From the NCBI GenBank assembly GCA_910588005.1, contig CAJUQM010000035.1:1-29432 (forward strand): a stretch of 29,432 bases of DNA, written 5' to 3'. This DNA is from an uncultured Oscillibacter sp. GTDB lineage: Bacteria; Bacillota; Clostridia; Oscillospirales; Oscillospiraceae. The notes under the pieces were generated by a model, which worked only from the letters and a program-made list of their open reading frames with translations, did not search any database and had not been told where the DNA came from. Shown one piece after another: positions 22,969 through 29,432 of this stretch. A program made the translations under genes and the position numbers. Numbering within the stretch: position 1 is the first letter of the stretch; every line of letters starts with the position of its first letter.

Positions 22969-22975
22969 CAGGAGT

Positions 22976-23003
22976 ATTATATCATAATTTTGGAACTTTG
23001 CAA
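22976..23003 (-). promoter_or_regulatory. Chemoreceptor gene promoter
   Basis: On the minus strand TTGCAA (23003-22998), a 16-base spacer and a consensus TATAAT (22981-22976). Start predicted near 22968. Confidence 0.7.
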
Positions 23004-23050
23004 CAAAAATCGGAGGGTTCTCCATGGAAATGCGTCCCAGTGAAAAACTG

Positions 23051-23079
23051 TTGACAACCCCGCTCAAATCCGGTAGTAT
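23051..23079 (+). promoter_or_regulatory. Pyrimidine operon promoter
   Basis: Consensus TTGACA (23051-23056), 17 bases, TAGTAT (23074-23079). It gives a leader of only about 30 bases before pyrC, too short for a PyrR-type anti-terminator/terminator leader. Confidence 0.75.
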
Positions 23080-23116
23080 ATCTCTTTGAAAAAAACAAGG
23101 AGGAAAAAGTCCGCGT

Positions 23117-24409
23117 ATGAATCTGCTGCTGACCGGCGGGACCGTTTTTTCAGACGGACACTTTCAAAATCTGGACGTTGCTGTCTCCGACGGCCGTATT
23201 GTTTCCGTCTCCCCCTCCCTTCCAAAGGGCGGCTTTTCCGTTATTGAACTGCATAACCGCTGTCTGGTTCCAGGTTTCGTCGATGTTCACGTTCATCTTC
23301 GAGAACCTGGATTTTCTTATAAGGAGACGGTGCTCTCCGGCACCCGGGCCGCCGCCGCCGGGGGCTACACGGCGGTGTGCGCCATGCCCAATCTGAATCC
23401 GGTGCCGGACTCTGTGGAACGCCTGCGGCTCCAGCTGGACATCATTGAAAAAAACGCCGGTGTCCACGTCTATCCCTACGGGGCCATCACCTGCGGTGAA
23501 AAGGGCGGCGCCCTGGCGGACCTCGCCGCCATGGCGCCTCACGTCTGCGGCTTTTCCGACGACGGACGGGGCGTTCAGTCCCGGGAGATGATGCGCAGCG
23601 CCATGCTGTTGGCGAAAGAGCTGGACAAGCCCATTGCCGCCCACTGCGAGGACGAGTCCCTTCTGCAAAAGGGCTGGGCCGTCCACGACGGGGCATTTGC
23701 CCGCCGCAGCGGCCTCCCCGGCAACGACCCCGCCAGCGAGTGGCGGCAGGTGGAGCGGGACCTCCTCCTGGTCCAGGAAACCGGCTGCCGCTATCACGTG
23801 TGCCATGTCTCCACAAAAGAGACCGTATCTTTGATTCGCGCCGCCAAAGCGGAGGGTCTTCCCGTCTCCTGTGAGACCGGTCCCCACTATCTGGTCCTCT
23901 GTGATGAAGATCTGCTGGACGAGGGCCGTTTTAAGATGAATCCCCCCATTCGCTCCGCCGCGGATCGGAATGCCTTGGTGGAAGGCCTGCTGGACGGCAC
24001 CGTAGACTGTGTCGCCACGGATCACGCCCCCCACTCGGCGGAGGAGAAATCCCGGGGACTCCGGGGCAGCCTTAACGGCGTAGTGGGGCTGGAATGCGCC
24101 TTTCCGGTGCTGTACACCAATCTGGTGGAGACCGGCGACGTACCCTTTTCCACGCTCTTGAACGCCCTGTGCGTCAATCCCCGCCGGATCTTCGGCCTCC
24201 CGGGGGGCAAGATCGCCCCGGGGCAGATTGCCGACCTGACCGTGTTGGATCTGAACCGGCCCCACACGGTTGACAGCGGCGCCTTCCGCTCCCTGGGGCG
24301 GGCCACGCCGTTTGACGGCTGGGGCGTCTCCGCCGCCGTGGCCCTGACCATCTGCGGCGGGGAGATCGCGTACCACGACCTGCAAAATCCCGAGGAGGTG
24401 CTGCCGTGA
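23117..24409 (+). CDS. pyrC: Dihydroorotase, class I
   Basis: Closes carbamoyl-aspartate to dihydroorotate. The 430-residue amidohydrolase has the metal site H58/H60 in DVHVHLREPG, bridging Asp near 148-149 (SDDGRG), H176 in AAHCED, H230 in CHVSTKE and catalytic D302 in TDHAPH. Length and motifs fit the class I enzyme, which needs no partner for folding in Gram-positives. The start is preceded by AAGGAGG, somewhat far (13 bases) from the ATG. It heads the pyr operon, and its stop overlaps the pyrK start by four bases (GTGA). Confidence 0.95.
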   Translation: MNLLLTGGTVFSDGHFQNLDVAVSDGRIVSVSPSLPKGGFSVIELHNRCLVPGFVDVHVHLREPGFSYKETVLSGTRAAAAGGYTAVCAMPNLNPVPDSVERLRLQLDIIEKNAGVHVYPYGAITCGEKGGALADLAAMAPHVCGFSDDGRGVQSREMMRSAMLLAKELDKPIAAHCEDESLLQKGWAVHDGAFARRSGLPGNDPASEWRQVERDLLLVQETGCRYHVCHVSTKETVSLIRAAKAEGLPVSCETGPHYLVLCDEDLLDEGRFKMNPPIRSAADRNALVEGLLDGTVDCVATDHAPHSAEEKSRGLRGSLNGVVGLECAFPVLYTNLVETGDVPFSTLLNALCVNPRRIFGLPGGKIAPGQIADLTVLDLNRPHTVDSGAFRSLGRATPFDGWGVSAAVALTICGGEIAYHDLQNPEEVLP

Positions 24410-25146
24410 AAAAATCCGTCTTTACCATAAAGGGCATACGCCCGCTGGCGGCCGGGACATATGAGCTGTCCCTCGCCGGGGACGCCTCCGCGGTCACCGC
24501 GCCGGGACAGTTTGTCAATCTGGAGCTGCCGGGAAAATTCCTCCGCCGTCCCATCTCCATCTGCGACTGGGGGGAGAACTCTCTTCTCCTGCTGGTAAAA
24601 GAGGCGGGAGCGGGAACCCGGGAGCTGGCCATGATGTCCCCCGGCACAAAGCTGGATGTGCTGTCCGGTCTGGGAAACGGCTTTGACCTCTCCCGAATCG
24701 GAAAATCCCCAGTTCTCGCAGGAGGCGGCATCGGCGTGGCGCCGCTGTACGGCTTGGCCCGGCGGATGATAGAATGCGGAACCCCTCCCGCCGCCGTGGT
24801 GTTGGGCTTTCGCAGCGGGGCGGAGTCCTTTTATACCGATGAATTTGCCGCGCTGGGCTGTCCGGTATTCATCTCTACAGAGGATGGGAGCCTGGGCACA
24901 GCGGGCTTTGTCACCGATCTGATCCGGGATCTGCCGGACTGCACCTATGTCCTCTCCTGCGGTCCCCTCCCCATGCTGAAAGCCGTCCACAGCCTGCCCC
25001 AGCTCCGGGGCGGCCAGTTCAGCTTCGAGGCCCGGATGGGCTGCGGCTTCGGCGCCTGCATGGGCTGCTCCGTACCCGTCAAGGGCGGCTGCAAGCGCAT
25101 CTGCAAGGACGGTCCGGTTCTGTTTTGGGAGGAAATCGTATGGTAG
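24406..25146 (+). CDS. pyrK: Dihydroorotate dehydrogenase B, electron-transfer subunit
   Basis: The FAD and [2Fe-2S] subunit that passes electrons from PyrD to NAD+. The 246-residue protein shows the FAD-binding RRPISI (47-52), an NAD-binding GGGIGVAPL (106-114), and the C-terminal iron-sulfur cysteines C213, C218, C221 and C233 (C229 is an extra Cys). It starts at GTG overlapping the pyrC stop, with GAGGAGG ahead of it, and its last codons overlap the pyrD start by seven bases. Its presence shows that the cell uses the NAD-linked class 1B dehydrogenase. Confidence 0.95.
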   Translation: MKKSVFTIKGIRPLAAGTYELSLAGDASAVTAPGQFVNLELPGKFLRRPISICDWGENSLLLLVKEAGAGTRELAMMSPGTKLDVLSGLGNGFDLSRIGKSPVLAGGGIGVAPLYGLARRMIECGTPPAAVVLGFRSGAESFYTDEFAALGCPVFISTEDGSLGTAGFVTDLIRDLPDCTYVLSCGPLPMLKAVHSLPQLRGGQFSFEARMGCGFGACMGCSVPVKGGCKRICKDGPVLFWEEIVW

Positions 25147-26054
25147 ATCTATCCGTCAATCTCGCGGGAGTGACGCTGAAAAATCCCATCATCCCCGCCT
25201 CCGGCACCTTCGGCTACGGCCGGGAGTACGCCGGACTGTACGACTTGAACATCCTTGGCAGCTTCTCCTGGAAGGGCACTACCAAGGAGGCCCGCCTGGG
25301 CAATCCCCAGCCCCGCATCGCCGAGGCTCCCGCCGGAATGCTCAACGCCGTGGGCCTGCAAAACCCCGGTATAGACGCCGTAATCGCAGAGGAGGTCCCC
25401 AATATCGCCGGAATCTTCCACGGTCCGGTAATCGCCAACGTGGGGGGCTTCACCCTGGAGGAGTACGCCGAAAACTGCCGGAAGCTGGACAATGTGGAGC
25501 AGGCGGCCATTCTGGAGGTCAACATCTCCTGTCCCAACGTCCACGCCGGGGGAAAGAACTTTGGCTGCGATCCCAGGGCCGCCGCGGAGGTCACCCGGGC
25601 GGTGAGGGCCGCAACCAAAAAGCCCGTCTTTATGAAGCTGACCCCCAATGTCGCCGACATCACGGAGATTGCCCGCGCCTGCGCCGGCGAGGGGGCCGAC
25701 GGCCTGTGCCTGATCAACACCCTGCTCGGCATGCGCATCGACCTGAACACCCGCCGCCCGGTGATCGCCAACCGCACCGGGGGTCTCTCCGGCCCTGCCG
25801 TGCTCCCGGTGGCCCTGCGGATGGTGTGGGACGTATACGAGGCGGTAAAGCTCCCCATTATCGGCTGCGGCGGCGTGGACAGCGCGGAGACCGCCGTGGA
25901 AATGATGCTGGCGGGAGCCTCCGCAGTGGAGGTCGGCGCGGCGAATCTGCGCAATCCCTACGCCTGTAAGGAGATCATTGAAGATCTCCCCGCCGTCTGC
26001 GGCCGGCTGGGCGTCACCCATATTTCCAAACTGACAGGAGGAGCACATCTATGA
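25140..26054 (+). CDS. pyrD: Dihydroorotate dehydrogenase B, catalytic subunit
   Basis: The FMN subunit that oxidises dihydroorotate to orotate; 304 residues, class 1B. Catalytic Cys131 lies in EVNISCPNV, with K45 near SFSWKGTT and the closing GCGGVDSAE phosphate-binding segment. A TTG is in frame 15 bases earlier, but the ATG at 25140 has GGAGG at ideal spacing and gives the family N-terminus. It overlaps pyrK at its start and pyrF at its end (ATGA), so the three are tightly coupled. Confidence 0.95.
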   Translation: MVDLSVNLAGVTLKNPIIPASGTFGYGREYAGLYDLNILGSFSWKGTTKEARLGNPQPRIAEAPAGMLNAVGLQNPGIDAVIAEEVPNIAGIFHGPVIANVGGFTLEEYAENCRKLDNVEQAAILEVNISCPNVHAGGKNFGCDPRAAAEVTRAVRAATKKPVFMKLTPNVADITEIARACAGEGADGLCLINTLLGMRIDLNTRRPVIANRTGGLSGPAVLPVALRMVWDVYEAVKLPIIGCGGVDSAETAVEMMLAGASAVEVGAANLRNPYACKEIIEDLPAVCGRLGVTHISKLTGGAHL

Positions 26055-26755
26055 GCGCAAAAGACGTGATCATCGCCTTGGACTTTCCCACCGAATCCGA
26101 GACCCTGGCCTTCTTGGACCAGTTTCCCGCCGGTGAAAAGCCCTTTGTCAAGATCGGTATGGAACTCTACTACGCCGAGGGTCCCGCCGTGGTGCGGGCG
26201 CTGAAAGACCGGGGACATAAAATCTTTTTGGATCTCAAGCTCCATGACATTCCCAACACGGTGCGGCGGGCCATGGCCGTCCTCTCCCGGCTGGACGTGG
26301 ACATGGTAAACCTCCATGCCGCCGGGGCGTCGGAGATGATGCGGGCCGCTCTGGAGGGCCTCACCCGTCCCGACGGCACCCGTCCCCTGCTGATCGCCGT
26401 CACTCAGCTGACCTCTACCGGTCCCGCAGCGCTGAAAGACGAGCTGCTGATTCAAACACCCATGGCGGAGACGGTGCTCTCCTACGCCAAAAACGCCGCC
26501 TCCAGCGGTCTGGACGGCGTGGTCTGCTCCCCTTTGGAGGCGGCGCTGGTAAAGGAGCGCTGCGGAGAACGCTTTCTGACCGTCACCCCCGGCATCCGCT
26601 TCGCCGGCGGCGACGCAGGGGATCAGAAGCGGATCATGACCCCGGAAAAGGCCGGAAAGAGCGGCTGCGACTATATCGTGGTGGGCCGCCCCATTACTCA
26701 GGACGCAAACCCGGTGGCGGCCTACCGCCGGGCGATGCGGGAATTCCTGGGATAA
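26051..26755 (+). CDS. pyrF: Orotidine 5'-phosphate decarboxylase
   Basis: Converts OMP to UMP, the last step of the pathway. The 234-residue barrel enzyme carries the catalytic D61-x-K63-x-x-D66 set in LDLKLHDIPNTV, an Asp at the start strand (ALDFP), and a C-terminal phosphate site (VTPGIRF, VVGRPI). The ATG overlaps the pyrD stop as ATGA behind AGGAG. Length is standard for the short bacterial form. Confidence 0.96.
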   Translation: MSAKDVIIALDFPTESETLAFLDQFPAGEKPFVKIGMELYYAEGPAVVRALKDRGHKIFLDLKLHDIPNTVRRAMAVLSRLDVDMVNLHAAGASEMMRAALEGLTRPDGTRPLLIAVTQLTSTGPAALKDELLIQTPMAETVLSYAKNAASSGLDGVVCSPLEAALVKERCGERFLTVTPGIRFAGGDAGDQKRIMTPEKAGKSGCDYIVVGRPITQDANPVAAYRRAMREFLG

Positions 26756-26809
26756 ATCCCGTCTCTCTCACTTCACCTAACGTAATCCGCGCTTGAAAGG
26801 AGCTTTTAT

Positions 26810-27445
26810 ATGACTTTGGAGCACACTGTCGCCCATGACCTCTTGTCCATCGGAGCGGTCTTTCTCCGGCCCGACCAGCCCTTCACCTGGGCCAGCGGCA
26901 TCAAGAGTCCCATTTACTGCGACAACCGCCTGACCCTCACCGCCCCCGTTGTCCGCACCCATGTGGAGGAAGGGCTGGCGGAGCTGATCCGCGCCCACTA
27001 TCCGGCGGTGGAAGTTCTGATGGGTACCTCTACCGCCGGCATTGCCCACGCCGCCATCGTTGGCCACTTGATGAATCTGCCCATGGGCTATGTCCGCTCC
27101 GGCAATAAGGACCACGGCCGCCAAAACCGGATCGAGGGCCGGCTGGAGCCTGGTGCCAAAGTGGTGGTGGTGGAGGACCTGATTTCCACCGCTGGCAGCT
27201 GCATTGAAGTGGTGGAGGCCCTGCGGGAGGCCGGAGCTGAGGTCCTTGGCATCGTATCCATCTTCACCTACGGCCTGCAAAAGGGCCTGGACCGGCTGGA
27301 GGCCGCCCATGTAAAAAACGTCAGCCTCTCCAACTTCGACGCCGTATGCGAGGCCGCTGCCCAGGAGGGAAAAATCCGCCCTGAGGACATTGACCGGCTG
27401 AAAAAATTCCGGGCCAATCCCTCCGATGAGAGCTGGATCATCTGA
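26810..27445 (+). CDS. pyrE: Orotate phosphoribosyltransferase
   Basis: Joins orotate and PRPP to make OMP. The 211-residue enzyme has the PRPP loop VVVVEDLISTAGS (118-130), with E122/D123, and the mobile catalytic loop RSGNKDHGRQNRIEG (96-110). The loop usually has a second Gly (STGG) where this protein has STAG, a small change. AAAGGAG precedes the ATG. It lies 54 bases after pyrF, and a 148-base gap follows before pyrB. Confidence 0.95.
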   Translation: MTLEHTVAHDLLSIGAVFLRPDQPFTWASGIKSPIYCDNRLTLTAPVVRTHVEEGLAELIRAHYPAVEVLMGTSTAGIAHAAIVGHLMNLPMGYVRSGNKDHGRQNRIEGRLEPGAKVVVVEDLISTAGSCIEVVEALREAGAEVLGIVSIFTYGLQKGLDRLEAAHVKNVSLSNFDAVCEAAAQEGKIRPEDIDRLKKFRANPSDESWII

Positions 27446-27593
27446 CACACACGCGGAGCGCCGCGGGACCCAGACCGCCGGCAATCCGCCCCGCGTTCCC
27501 TAACAGGATCTCTTCCGCGCCGTCCTCCTGAAAGGGACAGACGGTACCTGCCATTTTTACCCGGGTGATTTTCTCTTTCAGAAAGGAGTTTTT

Positions 27594-28514
27594 ATGCCCA
27601 AAAATATCATTGACATCATCGACCTCTCCGTAGAGGAGATTGACCAGCTGATTGCCACGGCGGAGGACATCGCCGCAAATCCCGCAAAATATCAAAACGC
27701 CTGCGCTCACAAGCAGCTGGCCACGCTGTTCTTCGAACCCTCCACCCGCACCCGGTTGTCCTTTGAGTCCGCTATGCTGGCCCTGGGGGGCAGCGTGCTG
27801 GGCTTCTCCGAGGCCAATTCCAGCTCCACCGCCAAGGGGGAGACCGTGGGCGACACCGTCCACACTGTCAGCTGCTATGCCGATATCATCGCCATGCGCC
27901 ACCCCAAGGAGGGCGCGCCCTACGCCGCAGCCCAGTTCAGCGAGGTCCCTATCATCAACGCCGGGGACGGCGGCCACAACCACCCCACCCAGACGCTGAC
28001 GGACCTCCTCACCATCCACCGGGAAAAGGGAAGGCTGAGCGGCTTTACCATCGGCTTTTGCGGCGACCTGAAATTCGGACGCACGGTTCACTCCCTGGTG
28101 AACGCCCTCAGCCGCTACAGTGATATCAACTACGTGCTGATCTCTCCCGAGGAGCTGAAACTGCCCCGCTATGTGAAGGAGCAATCCCTCAAATCCAAGG
28201 GCATTCTCTACAGCCAGACCACAGACCTGGAGTCCGTGATCCCTCAGCTGGACATCCTGTATATGACCCGCGTTCAAAAGGAACGCTTTTTCAACGAGGA
28301 GGACTACCTGCGGTTAAAGGACAGCTACATTCTCACGCCGGAAAAGCTGCACAGCGCCAAGGCGGACCTGTCCATTCTCCACCCCCTGCCCCGGGTCAAC
28401 GAGATTGCCGTGGCCGTGGACAAGGACCCCCGGGCAGCCTACTGGAAGCAGGTGAAAAACGGCAAGTTCATCCGCATGGCGCTGATCTTGAAGCTGCTGG
28501 ACATCCGGGTCTGA
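27594..28514 (+). CDS. pyrB: Aspartate carbamoyltransferase, catalytic subunit
   Basis: The committed step: carbamoyl phosphate plus aspartate to carbamoyl-aspartate. The 306-residue protein has the carbamoyl phosphate loop FFEPSTRTRLSFESA (46-60), the mobile S78-x-x-K81 element followed by GE, and H130 with PTQT. The C-terminal domain has PLPRV and the RMALILKL end. It starts behind GAAAGGAG. It is followed at 15 bases by pyrI, so the enzyme is the regulated class B holoenzyme. Confidence 0.96.
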   Translation: MPKNIIDIIDLSVEEIDQLIATAEDIAANPAKYQNACAHKQLATLFFEPSTRTRLSFESAMLALGGSVLGFSEANSSSTAKGETVGDTVHTVSCYADIIAMRHPKEGAPYAAAQFSEVPIINAGDGGHNHPTQTLTDLLTIHREKGRLSGFTIGFCGDLKFGRTVHSLVNALSRYSDINYVLISPEELKLPRYVKEQSLKSKGILYSQTTDLESVIPQLDILYMTRVQKERFFNEEDYLRLKDSYILTPEKLHSAKADLSILHPLPRVNEIAVAVDKDPRAAYWKQVKNGKFIRMALILKLLDIRV

Positions 28515-28529
28515 GGAGGAGTTTACGGT

Positions 28530-28955
28530 ATGAATATTGACAGCATTTCCAACGGCGTGGTCCTGGACCACATTCAGGCCGGTAAGAGCATGGAGATCTA
28601 TAAGCATCTGCATCTGGACCAGCTGGACTGTCAGGTGGCCATCATCAAAAACGCCCGCAGCGGACACATGGGGAAAAAAGACATCATCAAGATCGATTCC
28701 CCCATGGAACTGGATCTGGACGTCCTAGGCTATATCGACGCCAACATCACCGTAAACATCATCCGGGATGGAAAGCTAAAGGAGAAAAAGCATCTGGAGC
28801 TGCCTCAGAAATTGGTGAATGTCATTCGGTGCCGGAATCCCAGGTGCATCACCGTGGTGGAGCCGCAGCTGGACGCCGTATTCCTTCTCAGCGACCCCCG
28901 CAGGCACACCTACCGCTGCGCCTACTGCGAAACCGCCATCGACAAAAAGTTTTGA
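28530..28955 (+). CDS. pyrI: Aspartate carbamoyltransferase, regulatory subunit
   Basis: Binds CTP/ATP and holds the PyrB trimers together. The 141-residue protein has the N-terminal nucleotide-binding fold (H-L-D-Q-L-D…, IKI at 53-55) and a C-terminal zinc ribbon with C101, C106, C130 and C133 in the usual C-x4-C…C-x2-C spacing. GAGGAG lies before the ATG. It is the last gene of the operon, ending at a strong terminator. Length is slightly below the enterobacterial form. Confidence 0.96.
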   Translation: MNIDSISNGVVLDHIQAGKSMEIYKHLHLDQLDCQVAIIKNARSGHMGKKDIIKIDSPMELDLDVLGYIDANITVNIIRDGKLKEKKHLELPQKLVNVIRCRNPRCITVVEPQLDAVFLLSDPRRHTYRCAYCETAIDKKF

Positions 28956-28971
28956 ATGTGTCCGGCAGGGC

Positions 28972-29020
28972 AAAAAACGGCTGGAACCGTCTCTGTATGA
29001 GGCGGTCCAGCCGTTTTTTT
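28972..29020 (+). terminator. Terminator of the pyrimidine operon
   Basis: A long stem pairs 28978-28989 (CGGCTGGAACCG) with 29003-29013 (CGGTCCAGCCG), with one bulged A, and is followed by seven T. The flanking A-run before and T-run after extend the stem. Confidence 0.93.
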
Positions 29021-29127
29021 GATTGTCAAAAGCGCTCCCAGGGCATTCCCTCCGCCGTTTCCGGCAGCTCACGGCACAAAGCCCGGCAAAAATCCCCCTT
29101 GAGAAGGCGCCGCGGCGCTCCTTTTGA

Positions 29128-29432
29128 TTAGAGACCCCGCCAGGACTCAGGCCGCAGGCAGCTCAGGTCGCGTCCGGCCCGCTCAATCTCCGCCAGCATG
29201 GCGGCCCTGTCCCCATTCAGTGTTCCCCGGAGGACCAGATAATTACTGGCGTGGTTCATTCGGAACACACTGCCGGGGCTGTCCAGGTGCTCCACCAACA
29301 GTCTGGTCTCCTCCAGCACCTGAGGTTGGGTCAAAAGGCGGAAACTGCCGTCATGGACCCACTCGTACAAGGGCGTCTCCGGCTCCACCATCAGCGTCAG
29401 CATCCCGATATACTCCGGGTTCATGGCGTTGA
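29128..29432 (-). CDS. Radical SAM protein, C-terminal fragment
   Basis: A frame open to the right edge, ending at TAA 29128; about 101 residues are visible. NPEYIGMLTLMVEPETPLY and FRMNHASNYLVLRGTL match the C-terminal part of a common clostridial radical SAM family (B12-independent, COG1032 type) whose substrate is unknown to me. The CxxxCxxC cluster would be outside the window. It converges on the pyr operon. The protein's first part must be seen to confirm the family. Confidence 0.72.
   Translation of the reverse strand, partial: NAMNPEYIGMLTLMVEPETPLYEWVHDGSFRLLTQPQVLEETRLLVEHLDSPGSVFRMNHASNYLVLRGTLNGDRAAMLAEIERAGRDLSCLRPESWRGL

Noticed and set aside
23080..23116. PyrR-binding attenuator before pyrC
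   Set aside because: Only about 30 bases lie between the predicted start site and the gene, too few for the anti-terminator and terminator.
27438..27593. Minus-strand coding segment in the pyrE-pyrB gap
   Set aside because: The frame continues antisense through pyrB, and the 38-codon part in the gap has no recognisable family and no ribosome binding site of note.

Overview
The window looks like chromosomal DNA of a GC-rich clostridial Firmicute, probably close to Oscillospiraceae such as Oscillibacter or Flavonifractor. The grounds are strong AGGAGG-type ribosome binding sites, sigma-A style promoters, a class 1B dihydroorotate dehydrogenase with PyrK, a separate zinc-ribbon PyrI, and a lysine-start lipoprotein signal ending in LAAC. 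No rRNA, tRNA, CRISPR array, insertion sequence or phage gene was recognised. The genus is an inference.

Layout. 1-2536 (+): the 3' part of a dicarboxylate/amino acid:cation symporter, then lysA. A bidirectional terminator separates these from a long minus-strand block at 2607-19895. Read in its own direction (high to low coordinates), that block holds an SdpI/DUF1648-like membrane protein, a FadR-type GntR regulator, lipoate-protein ligase, a TRAP transporter (dctQ-dctM-dctP) and a PPC/DUF296 protein. It continues with a four-gene lipoyl/TPP dehydrogenase complex (E1alpha-E1beta-E2-E3, 'complex B'), a threonine-dehydrogenase-like zinc enzyme, and a second E1alpha-E1beta-E2 set without E3 ('complex A'). 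A plus-strand metallo-beta-lactamase-fold gene (16385-17095) sits inside the block. From 20244: a LysE exporter (+), a chemoreceptor with an extracytoplasmic CZB domain (-), then a seven-gene pyrimidine operon pyrC-K-D-F-E-B-I (+), and at the right edge the C-terminus of a radical SAM protein (-).

How the genes may work together. The 2607-19040 region reads as a lipoate-dependent catabolic island. The TRAP system would import a carboxylate, and two TPP/lipoyl complexes would convert an oxo acid or acetoin-like compound to acyl-CoA. Complex A probably borrows E3 from complex B, and LplA would charge the lipoyl domains. The FCD-domain regulator has an inverted repeat over its own -10 box, and a TGGT-N3-ACCA site lies just downstream of the lplA promoter. 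The substrate is not evident; acetoin, 2,3-diol, threonine-derived or branched oxo-acid routes are all possible.

The items most worth a second look are the island as a unit, a small hairpin element present twice around the lpd/tdh junction (one copy shaped like a transcription attenuator), an unusual GDS in place of GDG in the TPP motif of complex B E1alpha, a near-duplicate lipoyl domain on E2 and E3, and the two operator candidates. All functional calls come from reading motifs; no database search was run.
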